In this document: positions 17,005-25,597 of the stretch, piece by piece
Position numbering within the stretch: the stretch's first letter is position 1
How the letters are laid out: every line of letters begins with the position of its first letter
Assembly: GCF_001542405.1 (NCBI RefSeq)
Contig: NZ_LNCD01000025.1
Coordinates: 1-49,778 of the forward strand
Direction of reading: 5' to 3'
DNA: 49,778 nucleotides
From: Rhizobium altiplani
GTDB lineage: Bacteria > Pseudomonadota > Alphaproteobacteria > Rhizobiales > Rhizobiaceae
Position numbers and translations under genes: made by a program
Notes under the pieces: generated by a model
Seen by the model: the letters and a program-made list of their open reading frames with translations, nothing else
What the model was told of the DNA's origin: nothing
Database searches by the model: none

Positions 17005-17715
17005 TCATCGCGCGGTGCCGTTGACGACGATTTCCAGTTCTACGCCTTCAGGGGCGGTAATCTCTATCTTAACGGTGGCCAAGGCGACGACCGGCGCCTC
17101 CGGCGCCCGCTCTACCGGGCCGAACCATAGGGCGCAGTTTTCGCGGGAACCGTTGAACCGGTTTCCGTCAACCGGCCCATCTATGCCGGGGACGGTTTCG
17201 CTGTCGGTATATTGCCAAAGCGTCCATTGCGGCCATGTGTTCTTCGGCCATGACGGAGTCCCTTCGGTATAATGGGCCAGCCACAGCGCCGATTGCGCCA
17301 AGTCCCCGTAATAGTCGCCGTTGATTTGCTCCTTCAGAAGCGAGCCGCCGTAAATCGCCACCTCAAGATCGGGCGCGTTGGCGCCCAGCCATTCGAGGGC
17401 GTCGTGCAAATCCTCCAAAGTGCAGTCGGGGTCCTCGTAGTCGATGGCGACCCGCGAGCCCCACGCCAAGCAGGAATTCGCGACGAAGGATGCCATTTGC
17501 TCGGCAGCGTCGCCGTGTCTCAGAAAATGGTAAGCGCCCCATTTGAGGCCAACCGCCAGCGCTTCGGCTTGGCGGCTCGCGTACATGGCGTCAACAAAGC
17601 TCGTCCCTTCGGTCGCTTTGTGAAAAACCCCGACGATCCCCGAATCCGCAACTGCCTGAAAATCGGAAACGGTGTTGTGGTGGCTTAGATCGATTGCTAC
17701 CAGTTCGTCGCTCAT
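17005..17715 (-). CDS. GH25 family lysozyme (phage-type endolysin)
   Basis: A 236-aa glycoside hydrolase family 25 muramidase predicted to cut the glycan strand of peptidoglycan. Start ATG at 17715 with GGGGGAAAGG upstream. Visible: VAIDLSHHNTVSDFQAV at the N-terminus (first catalytic-region Asp), FHKATEGTSFVD, HFLRHGDAAEQ, VAIDYEDPD (the D-x-E catalytic pair) and LWLAHYTEG. A short beta-rich tail (residues ~205-236) follows. No signal peptide, which fits export through a holin. With the tail-type fragments at 13.3-14.0 kb this suggests the remains of one prophage. Confidence 0.85.
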   Translation of the reverse strand: MSDELVAIDLSHHNTVSDFQAVADSGIVGVFHKATEGTSFVDAMYASRQAEALAVGLKWGAYHFLRHGDAAEQMASFVANSCLAWGSRVAIDYEDPDCTLEDLHDALEWLGANAPDLEVAIYGGSLLKEQINGDYYGDLAQSALWLAHYTEGTPSWPKNTWPQWTLWQYTDSETVPGIDGPVDGNRFNGSRENCALWFGPVERAPEAPVVALATVKIEITAPEGVELEIVVNGTAR

Positions 17716-18308
17716 GGCGAAGCCTTTCCCCCGGTTTGGGGTGAATGATATCAGTATAGCTGGTTGCCGGTTTGGCGTCGCGCCCGAGTGCCACTGCCGG
17801 CGGCTACGGGATTTCCCTCCCATCTGGCGGCTGGTCGGGTTCTAAGGCCAACCTCCTCTGACCCGGCTGGGATGGCGAGATGGGTGTGTTCGTCGTCATG
17901 TGCCATCTGGCCCTTTTTTCTCTGTGGCATCAGAACCCTACCATGCTGCCATCTAGATAAAGTACAGATGCTCGGAGGCGCAATGAAAAGGCTGCGGCCG
18001 TTCGGTGCCGTCGCGTCTACACCGAGTGCCCCCGGCGTGCCCCCCGGAGCTTCAATCATCATCCGGCTATTGGATACAAAAATTAACAGCATGATCTTAT
18101 CTGGTAATTCTGGTACACCCCTTTGGACAAAACTGCGAACCACCCCAACTACTGGTTTTTGTTGATAGATCGGCGATCAATGAATTAGTTCTATACTCTT
18201 GGAAGAGTGCTTTTTCCCCATTCGACACCGAGGGCTGTGCGCACACGCAATGGATAAGCGTCCGCCTTCCCGCGCGAATGCCTTGTTGCTTTGCGCCTCG
18301 CCCTATTC
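17716..18308. other. Gene-free or unresolved stretch upstream of the endolysin
   Basis: No reading frame here has both a ribosome site and a recognisable protein style. A holin would be expected next to a phage endolysin, but no short frame with two or three membrane helices is evident. Confidence 0.35.
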
Positions 18309-18596
18309 TTAGGGAATCGATAAACTTCGAGATTTCGTTGTCCGAGATAGCCAATCGTTAATTCTCAATCTCGTGGATATGCGTGAATTTGGTGGACCAA
18401 GATAAAGCTCGATTGCGCTACCTTTGCTTACAGCTATCAAGCCAGTGCGATTCAAAGTGACACATAATTGCTTCACGCGATAAGCCGCCGTTATTTTGAT
18501 ATTGCTGTAGTGATCCCACTTGAGCCGGAATGCCAGGAGATCGTCGACGTGTTCGAACTTGACGAGGATTTCTATTTGCAGGTTCTCTTTCCTCAT
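18309..18596 (-). CDS. Possible small hypothetical protein
   Basis: A 95-aa frame whose first 50 residues have alternating hydrophobic and polar residues typical of a real protein (LQIEILVKFEHVDDLLAFRL). Family unknown. No good ribosome site is seen before the ATG at 18596, and other frames overlap it, so this is a weak call. Confidence 0.3.
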   Translation of the reverse strand: MRKENLQIEILVKFEHVDDLLAFRLKWDHYSNIKITAAYRVKQLCVTLNRTGLIAVSKGSAIELYLGPPNSRISTRLRINDWLSRTTKSRSLSIP

Positions 18597-18897
18597 CGGT
18601 TATTTCGATGATGGACGATATTTTGGTAATTATTGCGAAGAAGGAGGGCATGGGCCGAACGCACGCAGGGAACGCCCTAGAGTCAATTGTCTCGGGGTTC
18701 GACGGTGGATTGGTTGTCTTCTTAGCCTTCAACTGGGCGATGTTTGCTACAGCACGCACGTGTTCGATGTGCTGGACAACGCAAAGGCGAGTGACCTCAA
18801 GGGCGGAGCGTTGCGACATAATGCGGACCTTCGCTATCGACCGCTCTCTGAGCAAGGAGTATCCTAAATCCCACTCACTCCGGCTTGGGAGGGCTAT
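18597..18897. other. Unresolved stretch
   Basis: Several overlapping frames on both strands, none convincing. Base composition is lower in GC than the copper region to the right. Confidence 0.3.
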
Positions 18898-19260
18898 ATG
18901 TGGGGACCGCCAATTCTATTCACGTCCCTCGTCAGCTTGGCTACATCAAGCATTGGGGCTGAACTTTCCCCATTTCACACGTCAATCTTCTCGGCGGATG
19001 TCTCGGTTGCCTTGTCGGTGCGATCCGTCACCGCGTCTCGGTCTCGGGAATATGACTATGACGTCACTATCGGGCTGACCGAGCGGCTGAGTAACGGCAG
19101 GACCATTTTCATCGATCATGGAAATCATGACGCGCGGGTCAAGTGTCTGCCAGGGAAGGTCTTCGTGGGTGGCAAGGAGTACCTGCCGCTGCCAAGTCAG
19201 GCGACTCTCGACTGGAAAGAGGACCTGGTAGAATCGCTATGCACCCGCCCGGTGTCCTAG
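18898..19260 (+). CDS. Small exported hypothetical protein
   Basis: A 120-aa protein with a signal peptide (residues 1-21, cleavage near IGAE). GGGAGGG stands five bases before the ATG. The mature part is beta-rich (SADVSVALSVRSVTAS, RTIFIDHGNHDARVKCL) and has two cysteines. No family recognised. It converges with the copper operon that ends at 19349. Confidence 0.6.
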   Translation: MWGPPILFTSLVSLATSSIGAELSPFHTSIFSADVSVALSVRSVTASRSREYDYDVTIGLTERLSNGRTIFIDHGNHDARVKCLPGKVFVGGKEYLPLPSQATLDWKEDLVESLCTRPVS

Positions 19261-19313
19261 TCGCCTAACTCAAACAGACGGACCTTCGCGCAAATTAGCT
19301 GCCTTTTTGTAGC

Positions 19314-19341
19314 GCCCGGGCCGGTTTTCAGCGGCCCGGGC
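19314..19341. terminator. Hairpin at the end of the copper operon
   Basis: GCCCGGGCCG pairs with CGGCCCGGGC across an 8-base loop, eight bases beyond the cusF-like stop. It lies between convergent genes and may serve both; T runs are weak on either strand. Confidence 0.6.
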
Positions 19342-19348
19342 TCACTCT

Positions 19349-19633
19349 TTACTTGACCTGCGTGACGGTCAGCTTGCCATCAACGCGCTCGGCAACGAAC
19401 TCGATGCTGTTGCCTTCCTTCAGTTGTTCCAGAATGGCCGCATCCTTGACCCGGAAAACCATTGTCATGGCGGGCATGTCGAGGTTCTTCAGGTCCTCAT
19501 GCTTGATGGTGACCTTTTGCCCCTTGGCGTCGACTTTGTTGACGACACCCTTGGTGAACTCCTGCGCGAATGCACCAGCAGCGGCGCTGATGGACAGCAG
19601 GGAGGCCAAGGCGAGTTTGAGTGCGATCTTCAT
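19349..19633 (-). CDS. cusF: CusF-type periplasmic copper-binding protein
   Basis: A 94-aa precursor: signal peptide to about residue 23 (AAAGAFAQ), then the small beta-barrel of the CusF/EcnX domain. Copper-site residues typical of the family are present: His in VTIKHEDL, Trp is replaced, and the Met pair in LDMPAMTMVFRV. CusF proteins hold Cu(I) or Ag(I) in the periplasm and hand it to efflux systems. Start ATG at 19633 with AAGGAG upstream. It is the last gene of the minus-strand copper operon, 25 bases after the cupredoxin. Confidence 0.88.
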   Translation of the reverse strand: MKIALKLALASLLSISAAAGAFAQEFTKGVVNKVDAKGQKVTIKHEDLKNLDMPAMTMVFRVKDAAILEQLKEGNSIEFVAERVDGKLTVTQVK

Positions 19634-19658
19634 TGTTAGTCTCCTTTTTGGGGGGCGG

Positions 19659-20138
19659 TTATTTGGCAGCGACAGTGACGTCGCCATGCATGCCAGCCTC
19701 GTAGTGGCCGGGGATGAGGCAGGCGAACTTGAAGTCGCCGCCAGTGGTGAACTTCCAGATGATCTCGCCAGACTGACCAGCGGTCAGGCGAATTGAGTTG
19801 GGGTCGGCGTGCTCCATCTCCGGGAACTTCTCCATCACCTTCTTGTGCTCCAGGATTTTATCCTCTTGGTCGAGCACGAACTCGTGGTCGGTTTCCCCCG
19901 CGTTCTTGATGGAGATTTTTACCGTCTGGTCTTTGCGGACCTTGATGACAGCAGGCTGAAACAGCATCTTGCCGTCTTCGGTCTCTTTCATCGTGACGCG
20001 GATGGTCTGTGTGACCTTCGCCTTATCGCCAGGTTCGCCGACCGCCATCTTTTCCCCGTGTCCGCCAGCGTGATTGCCGGAGGCAAGGGCCGGGGTGGTG
20101 ATGGCGGCGATAGCCAGTGCAAGTGCGTAGTTTTTCAT
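19659..20138 (-). CDS. Periplasmic cupredoxin
   Basis: A 159-aa exported plastocyanin-like protein. Signal peptide residues 1-19 (cleavage ALAS). The type 1 copper ligands are visible: His in AGETDHEFVLD near residue 84 and the C-terminal Cys, His and Met in FACLIPGHYEAGMHG. A short His-rich stretch (NHAGGHGEKM) follows the signal and may bind extra copper. Such cupredoxins accompany multicopper oxidases in proteobacterial copper resistance. The gene lies 30 bases after the oxidase and 25 before cusF. Confidence 0.88.
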   Translation of the reverse strand: MKNYALALAIAAITTPALASGNHAGGHGEKMAVGEPGDKAKVTQTIRVTMKETEDGKMLFQPAVIKVRKDQTVKISIKNAGETDHEFVLDQEDKILEHKKVMEKFPEMEHADPNSIRLTAGQSGEIIWKFTTGGDFKFACLIPGHYEAGMHGDVTVAAK

Positions 20139-20168
20139 GTCAGGTCCTTTTGTTGCTGAGGATGAGCA

Positions 20169-21518
20169 TCAGCCATTTTTCATCGGCTTCGGCGTGATGG
20201 TGGTGTTTGCGTCTTTGGCCTTGGGTGCGTCCGGCAGTTCGCCAGTCCACTCCCAGGCTTGGGTCCCGGGCGGGTTTTCGTACCAGCCAGGATCGGAGTA
20301 ATCGTCGGCCAAGATGCCTTCACGGACTTTCACGACCGAGAACATGCCGCCCATCTCGATGGGGCCGTGAGGACCCCAACCGGTCATCATGGGAATGGTG
20401 TTCTCGGGGATGGGCATTTCCATTTCGCCCATATCGGCCATGCCTTTGGTTCCCATCGGCATGTAATCGGGCTGCAGCTTGCGGATTTTTTCCGCGACCT
20501 TCGACTTGTCGGCACCAATGAAGGTCGGGATGTCGTGGCCCATCGCATTCATGGTGTGATGCGACTTGTGGCAATGGATCGCCCAGTCCCCGAGGTACTT
20601 GGCATCGAATTCGTAGGCCCGCATCGCCCCGACGGGAATGTCGATGCTCACCTCCGGCCACCGCGCTTCCGGCCGCACCCAGCCTCCATCGGTGCAGGTG
20701 ACCTCAAAGTCATAGCCGTGCATGTGGATCGGATGGTTGGTCATCGTGAGGTTGCCGACGCGCACACGCACACGGTCGTTCTTGGAAACGACAAGCGGGC
20801 TGATGTCCGGGAAAATACGACTGTTCCAGCACCACATGTTGAAGTCGGTCATTTCCATGACCTTGGGCACATATGTACCAGGATCGATGTCATAGGCGTT
20901 GAGCAGGAAGACAAAGTCCCGGTCGACGCGCATGAACTTCGAGTCCTTGGGATGGATGACGAAGAACCCCATCATGCCCATCGCCATCTGGACCATCTCG
21001 TCCGAATGCGGGTGGTACATAAAGGTGCCGGACTTCACGAGATCGAACTCGTAGACAAACGTCTTGCCGACCGGGATGTGCGGCTGTGTGAGTCCCCCAA
21101 CGCCGTCCATACCCGACGGCAGGATCATGCCATGCCAATGGATCGTCGTGTGTTCCGGCAGCTTGTTGGTAACGAAGATGCGGACGCGGTCGCCCTCAAC
21201 GGCTTCAATGGTCGGGCCCGGAGATTGTCCGTTGTAGCCCCAGAGGTAGGCGGTCATGCCTTCCGCCATCTCTCGTTCCACCGGCTCGGCGACAAGGTGA
21301 AACTCTTTCACCCCGTTGTTCATCCGGTGAGGAAGCGTCCAGCCGTTGAGGGTTACGACCGGCTGATAGTCGGGGCCCGAGGCCGGGTGCAGTGGAGGCT
21401 GCATATCGGCCGACGCCATTGCCGGAGCGTCCGGAAGACCCATCGCTGAGGTCTTCGTCCAGGCTCCAGCTGCCATCAGGGCTGCGCTAGCGCCAAAAAG
21501 TTGTCGTCTGTTGAACAT
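20169..21518 (-). CDS. Multicopper oxidase (copper resistance)
   Basis: A 449-aa exported multicopper oxidase. Start ATG at 21518 with AAAGGA upstream. The N-terminus has a twin-arginine signal (FNRRQLFGASAALM), fitting export with copper already bound. All four copper-binding motifs are present in order: TTIHWHGM, FMYHPHSD, NHPIHMHGYDF and the C-terminal HCHKSHHTMNAMGH (type 1 Cys, His, Met). A Met-rich loop (MADMGEMEMPIP) near residue 380 resembles Cu(I)-binding loops of CueO-like enzymes. Probably oxidises periplasmic Cu(I). It sits in the operon between the TolC-like gene (14 bases upstream) and the cupredoxin. Confidence 0.9.
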   Translation of the reverse strand: MFNRRQLFGASAALMAAGAWTKTSAMGLPDAPAMASADMQPPLHPASGPDYQPVVTLNGWTLPHRMNNGVKEFHLVAEPVEREMAEGMTAYLWGYNGQSPGPTIEAVEGDRVRIFVTNKLPEHTTIHWHGMILPSGMDGVGGLTQPHIPVGKTFVYEFDLVKSGTFMYHPHSDEMVQMAMGMMGFFVIHPKDSKFMRVDRDFVFLLNAYDIDPGTYVPKVMEMTDFNMWCWNSRIFPDISPLVVSKNDRVRVRVGNLTMTNHPIHMHGYDFEVTCTDGGWVRPEARWPEVSIDIPVGAMRAYEFDAKYLGDWAIHCHKSHHTMNAMGHDIPTFIGADKSKVAEKIRKLQPDYMPMGTKGMADMGEMEMPIPENTIPMMTGWGPHGPIEMGGMFSVVKVREGILADDYSDPGWYENPPGTQAWEWTGELPDAPKAKDANTTITPKPMKNG

Positions 21519-21532
21519 CTGAGTGTCCTTTC

Positions 21533-22999
21533 TCAATGAGCGCCGCCGCCGCTTTCGGATGCTGATGCAACCTCGGTCTCGGCTGCCGCCGCAGACGAGC
21601 CGCCGCCATAGACCGCTGGGGCGAGGTTCGCGTCGGCCAGCCAAAAATCTCGCTTGGCGTTGACGGAAAGCAGGATTGAATTGATCTTGTCCCGAGTGTC
21701 GGTGAGCAATTCGAACGTGTTGGTGATCATGCCGTTGTAGGTGAGCAGCGACTCTTCCTCGACCTTGGTACGCAGCGGCACGACGTTGTTACGGTAGTGC
21801 CGGGCAATGTCGTAGTTGGAGCGGTAGGCCTCGTAGGCTGATCTCGCCTCCGAACGCACATTGACGGCTTTCTCCGCCAATTGGTTCGCGGCTCGCATGT
21901 AGCCAAGCTCGGCCTTGCGCATCCGGGCCTTGCCGGTGTCGAAGATGGGGATCGCGAACTCCAACTCCCCAGCGGCGGTGGTTTCCCACTTCTTCTTGCC
22001 GTCCTCCTCGACTTCGCGTTCGGCCTCGAAGCCTGCCAGGACTTCCAGGTCGGTGACATAGCGGGTGGCCTCGGTCAGGCCATAGGATCGTGCGGTGGCC
22101 TCGAGTTCCAGGCGGGCGACCTGAAGATCAATACGGTTTCTGAGGGCTTCGGCCTCGATTGCATCGCGCTTGGCAAGCGACCGTGGCAGAGCCGGAAGGC
22201 TGTTCGGAACCTGATAGTCGACGTCTGTGCCCCACAGGCCCATCAGTCTCGTGAGTTCCTCCTTGGCAAGACGGGCCGTCAGCCTAGCCTTCGCCGTTTC
22301 GCCAGCCAGCTCGGCAACGAAGACATGCTCACGGGCCTGGCCTCCCTTGGTCATTGCGCCTGTTTCGCCCAGCTTTTCGGCGAGTTCTGACGCCGCGTCG
22401 GCGGCTGCTTGTGCTCGTTGCAGCTGACCGACGTTTTCCCATGCCGCGACCGCGTTGATCCAGGCACGACGGGTTTCCGCCGCGAGCTGCAGGGTCCGGA
22501 CGGCAGCGTTCAACTGAGCCTGCCTGAAGCGCGTGTCGGCAATTTCGATGTCCCGTTTCTTCGTCATCAGCGCGAGAAGGTTTGTGGTGATCGCCCCCTC
22601 GATTGTGCGGAACGCCTCAAGTTCCGGCGCACCGATCCCCGAGAAGCCGACAGAAACCGTCGGGTTCAGCAGCATCGTCGACTGCCAGGCATCTGCTGCA
22701 CTGTCGCCGAGGTCGGCATAGGCTGCCTGCAGGCCCTTGTTATTGATGAGCGCGACCTGAACGGCAGTCTCGGCGTCCAGCACCTTGTTTCGGCTTAGGA
22801 TCGTCTTGACACGGGCAGACGTTGCCTGGGCCTGCTGTTGATTTTGGACCCAGACAGTCTGCTTGGCGGTGGCACCACCGACCTTGGTGGAGACCGTGGA
22901 AAAGCCCGCTTCCTTTCCGGCGTATTCGGCACTGCTGACGCAACCCGCCAGAACTAGCGGAATAGCCGTCACGGCCATCGCTCTCTTGATCGCGATCAT
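21533..22999 (-). CDS. TolC-family outer-membrane efflux lipoprotein
   Basis: A 488-aa outer-membrane channel protein of the TolC/CusC group, predicted lipoprotein (lipobox LAGC, Cys near residue 20). It shows the long alpha-helical repeats of two OEP domains (for example LVTLQLAAETRRAWINAVAA-like and AEKAVNVRSEARSAYEAY segments). A Ser/Ala/Gly-rich tail ends in GGGAH. No RND pump or periplasmic adaptor gene is present next to it, which is unusual for a CusC-like channel. Its ATG overlaps the stop of the preceding small lipoprotein gene by 4 bases. Confidence 0.88.
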   Translation of the reverse strand: MIAIKRAMAVTAIPLVLAGCVSSAEYAGKEAGFSTVSTKVGGATAKQTVWVQNQQQAQATSARVKTILSRNKVLDAETAVQVALINNKGLQAAYADLGDSAADAWQSTMLLNPTVSVGFSGIGAPELEAFRTIEGAITTNLLALMTKKRDIEIADTRFRQAQLNAAVRTLQLAAETRRAWINAVAAWENVGQLQRAQAAADAASELAEKLGETGAMTKGGQAREHVFVAELAGETAKARLTARLAKEELTRLMGLWGTDVDYQVPNSLPALPRSLAKRDAIEAEALRNRIDLQVARLELEATARSYGLTEATRYVTDLEVLAGFEAEREVEEDGKKKWETTAAGELEFAIPIFDTGKARMRKAELGYMRAANQLAEKAVNVRSEARSAYEAYRSNYDIARHYRNNVVPLRTKVEEESLLTYNGMITNTFELLTDTRDKINSILLSVNAKRDFWLADANLAPAVYGGGSSAAAAETEVASASESGGGAH

Positions 23000-23220
23000 G
23001 ATTGGTCTCCATTCTTCGGAGACAGCTGCTCGTTTTGTTGCCGCCAGGGTTTGGGATCGACAGGCTGGCGGGCAACGAAGCCAGAAATGGGCGAACGGTA
23101 TCGAATAGGACGTACCGAGTACGTCTGCTGGACGTCCGCCGACGCAATAACATCAGGAGGCGTGGATGCGCAGCCGCCCACCAAGAGGGGCAGCCCCACC
23201 ACAAAAAGGGAAGGTTTCAT
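22996..23220 (-). CDS. Small lipoprotein of the copper operon
   Basis: A 74-aa lipoprotein precursor. Lipobox LVGGC with Cys at residue 17; mature part of 58 residues without cysteines, ending in a polar Gln/Asn/Lys-rich stretch. ATG at 23220. The stop overlaps the start of the TolC-like gene (ATGA), so translation is coupled. Family unknown; it may anchor or assist the outer-membrane channel. Confidence 0.75.
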   Translation of the reverse strand: MKPSLFVVGLPLLVGGCASTPPDVIASADVQQTYSVRPIRYRSPISGFVARQPVDPKPWRQQNEQLSPKNGDQS

Positions 23221-23311
23221 TTTGAAAAATCCGAATAGCAGAAGTCGACCGGCAGGCGCGGCTGTCGCCACGGCATGCCTTCCGAACCCGTCAGGATGGG
23301 CTAATCGCTAT

Positions 23312-23755
23312 TCAGATATTAGGCGGTCGATACAGAGGCGGCAGCTCGCCAACCAGACTTTGATCGTTGACGAACTGCCGGATCGAAGACACGACGGGTC
23401 CGCCGACGTCGTGAGCTTCACAAACAATGCCAAAGCCGCCGCAGAAATCCTTGCAGCACTGCTGTTTGGAGAACTGGTCGTCATCGCCCGTGGATGACCC
23501 GTGATCATGCTGCTGGGAAACATCTTGAGCCGCCGCCTGATCACCGGACATCGAATGATCGTGGCCGGACATGCCGTGATGATCGTGAGACATGGCACTA
23601 TGGTCGTGCCCGGTCGCGGTAATTGGTGACGGCAATTCGGGGAACGCCGATCCATGCATGGCGGCATTTGCGTTGGACAAGGTGTATCCTGCCAGCGATA
23701 CGATGATCACCAGCCGCACGAATATGAGCAGTCTGCTCAGTGCGATTCGATACAT
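23312..23755 (-). CDS. Exported His/Met/Cys-rich leader protein of the copper operon (CopL-like)
   Basis: A 147-aa precursor. I prefer the ATG at 23755 (GGGA at a good distance); an ATG at 23764 is also possible. Residues 1-30 are a signal peptide or membrane segment. Then comes a His/Met/Asp-rich part (repeats such as SHDHHGMSGHDHSMSG) and QQCCKDFCGG, with two more Cys/His residues, and the Pro-Pro ending PPLYRPP. Small Cys/His-rich exported proteins of this kind resemble CopL of Xanthomonas, which is needed for copper induction. It is the first gene behind a CueR-type promoter and begins the six-gene operon. Regulatory or copper-chaperone role inferred. Confidence 0.75.
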   Translation of the reverse strand: MYRIALSRLLIFVRLVIIVSLAGYTLSNANAAMHGSAFPELPSPITATGHDHSAMSHDHHGMSGHDHSMSGDQAAAQDVSQQHDHGSSTGDDDQFSKQQCCKDFCGGFGIVCEAHDVGGPVVSSIRQFVNDQSLVGELPPLYRPPNI

Positions 23756-23853
23756 TTTGCCCATTCCCAAGAGCTACAGCCAAAGCGGCCTCGCTTCAAT
23801 TGCGCTGCCGAACGTTTCAAAGATTCGCGACCATTGTGAGGCAGTCATGGGGG

Positions 23854-23884
23854 CGTGTACGGCTTGCCACCGTTGGAAGGTCAA
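23854..23884 (-). promoter_or_regulatory. CueR-type promoter of the oxidase/TolC operon
   Basis: On the minus strand TTGACC (-35) and TACACG (-10) are separated by 19 bases holding a dyad, TTCCAACGGTGGCAAG. A 19-base spacer with a dyad starting ACCTTCC is the hallmark of CueR-regulated promoters. It lies about 100 bases before the leader gene start. The same core recurs at 32929 and 35246. Confidence 0.75.
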
Positions 23885-24071
23885 CATCTATTTTGCTGAG
23901 CCGCCTACAATTTCGGACGGCAATGAGTTTGAGGGAGGCCACCCCGGCTTTTGCAAACCACCCCTCCGCTGTGGCCTCCCACTATCCTCCCAGGAGAAGA
24001 GGATAGGAAGAGACTAGGACTAACCGCTTCCCTCGCCATCGGACTTAGGTCCAATCGTCGAATTCCGTACG
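23885..24071. other. Intergenic remainder between the copper operon promoter and cytochrome b561
   Basis: Together with 23756-23853 this makes a gap of about 300 bases without a gene. Apart from the CueR-type promoter I see no feature; the Pro/Gln-poor GC-rich stretch near 23940-24010 has no clear hairpin with a T run. Confidence 0.35.
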
Positions 24072-24605
24072 TCAACGAACAATGCGGTTAGCGTCTGACC
24101 TGACGGTCCAGGTAACCGGCTCGTCTGTGCGGGGAAGGATTATCCGGTCGATTGTAGCGTCTCGCTTGATCAACGTATGCCAGGCAGCAGCGGTGAAGTG
24201 GATCGCGACCATCATCAGGATCACATTCGAGCCGATGACATGAAGCGGGGCGACGGAGAAGGTCAGATAGCTGGCGACGAAACCAAGTGCGGCTTGGCCG
24301 ATGATCGCTGCATAGAAGGCAATGTGGAGGGCGGTCGCGAGCAGGTCGGCCCGTGTTACCGGCGTTGCTCTTGTAGGCGGCTGCATAATCCTCAGGAGAA
24401 GCCGCAGGACCATCAACCCGCCGATGGCAAGCCCTGCATAGTTGTGGACCAGGTGCTGCAGAACGTCGGTCGCCGACGGCTGCACGCCCATGTGCACCGC
24501 ATGATGGGTCCGCTCAATACTACCTCCAGTGAGGTACTGTATCGGCAGTAGTCCAGCGATCACCCAGTGCAAGGCGATCTGATAACCCCTGTAGCCTTTG
24601 CGCAT
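24072..24605 (-). CDS. Cytochrome b561-type membrane protein
   Basis: A 177-aa four-helix membrane protein of the bacterial cytochrome b561 family. Start ATG at 24605 with TGGAGGAT upstream. Haem-ligand histidines are in IALHWVIAGLLPIQYL (helix 1), LQHLVHNYAGLAI (helix 2), and the last helix IHFTAAAWHTLIKRD. These proteins move electrons between quinone and periplasmic acceptors. In this setting it could reduce or oxidise periplasmic copper or supply the cytochrome c' nearby, but that is inference. Confidence 0.85.
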   Translation of the reverse strand: MRKGYRGYQIALHWVIAGLLPIQYLTGGSIERTHHAVHMGVQPSATDVLQHLVHNYAGLAIGGLMVLRLLLRIMQPPTRATPVTRADLLATALHIAFYAAIIGQAALGFVASYLTFSVAPLHVIGSNVILMMVAIHFTAAAWHTLIKRDATIDRIILPRTDEPVTWTVRSDANRIVR

Positions 24606-24758
24606 TCGATCCTCCAATTGCCGTGGAGGATGCCGTGACTCTGTAAAAATTGGGTATCCACTTCGCGCTCCTTGGTTGCTTTCCAGGCTTCCCAGCCCAT
24701 ATCGCCCTCAGGAACAAAATTCTGCTTTCGCTATTTGGATGCGAAAGGGAAATTCATA

Positions 24759-25094
24759 GTGATCCGTATTAGTAGCAAAATCGCCCATGTCATAGTGGCC
24801 CTGGCGTTGAGCTTGATGGTGATCGCGGCGATGGCCCCGTCGGTGAACACTGGTTCGCTGGGCGGGCAGTGCGTGCATGCCTACTCAGGCTCACATGATG
24901 AAAAGCCGCATCCGGACACGATACATGTAGGCGCATGCTGCACTGACATGCATTGCTGTCCGCTTATGCCGAGCGTCCTTCCAGCCGAGACGTCGTTGCA
25001 GTTAGACGACATCCTTTTTGCGGGACATAGGGCAGCAAGCCCGCTCCTGTTGATCAGGCCAATCGATCCGCCGCCGAAAGCCTTCGCGGTCTGA
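24759..25094 (+). CDS. Small exported Cys/His-rich protein (CopL-like leader)
   Basis: A 111-aa protein starting at a GTG at 24759 with AAAGGGA upstream. An N-terminal hydrophobic segment (HVIVALALSLMVIAAMA) is a signal peptide or anchor. The mature part has HVGACCTDMHCCP, several His, and a Pro-rich end (RPIDPPPK). It shares this layout with the proteins at 23312, 28893 and 33048. It is the first gene of a plus-strand unit with DUF305 and Csp genes. Copper binding is inferred from residues and context. Confidence 0.72.
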   Translation: MIRISSKIAHVIVALALSLMVIAAMAPSVNTGSLGGQCVHAYSGSHDEKPHPDTIHVGACCTDMHCCPLMPSVLPAETSLQLDDILFAGHRAASPLLLIRPIDPPPKAFAV

Positions 25095-25127
25095 CGTTTC
25101 GATCAACCCATTCGATGGAGAATTCCA

Positions 25128-25588
25128 ATGAAAACGAAGTACCTTTTGACGGCTTTCGCCGCGTCCTGCCTTTCCCTGGCAGCGCTTCCTGCTTCTTCCC
25201 AGGAAATGACCTATCCCGAAAAATGCAAGGGGATGGACATGGCCAAAATGGGCACGTCGTCCGGCGGCGGAATGAAGATGGACATGTCTTCTGGCGGTGA
25301 CATGAAGATGGATATGCCCATGGACAAATGGGCGATTACCAGAAGGCCGTGATGGACGGCATGAAGTCGATGCACGACGACATGATGACGGGGATGATGC
25401 AGAAAGACCCCGATGTGGCTTTCGTTTGCGGAATGATCGCCCACCACATGGGTGCGATCAACATGTCCGAAGCCGAGCTGAAGTACGGTGATAACAAGGC
25501 GGCAAAGGACATGGCGAAGAAGGTCATCGCGGCGCAAAAGAAGGAGATCGCCTACATGGCCAAGTGGGTCGAGAAGGAAGCCAAGTAG
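25128..25588 (+). pseudogene. DUF305 periplasmic copper-binding protein, split by a frameshift
   Basis: The first frame (from the ATG at 25128) encodes a signal peptide and a Met-rich stretch (KMDMSSGGDMKMDMPMD), then leaves frame and stops at 25352. The second frame begins at 25328 and holds the DUF305 core: MGDYQKAVMDGMKSMHDDMM, DVAFVCGMIAHHMGAINMS and the helical end. Adding one A to the AAA run near 25324 restores a single 153-aa protein. DUF305 proteins (CopM-like) bind copper through Met and His. The core may still be made from the ATG at 25328, but without a signal it would not be exported. Homopolymer sequencing error is a real alternative. Confidence 0.75.
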
Positions 25589-25597
25589 GAGCCAGTC

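Noticed and set aside
20259..21449. Long open frame (396 codons) on the plus strand
   Set aside because: It lies wholly antisense to the multicopper oxidase, has His/Arg-rich composition and no domain; a GC-bias shadow.
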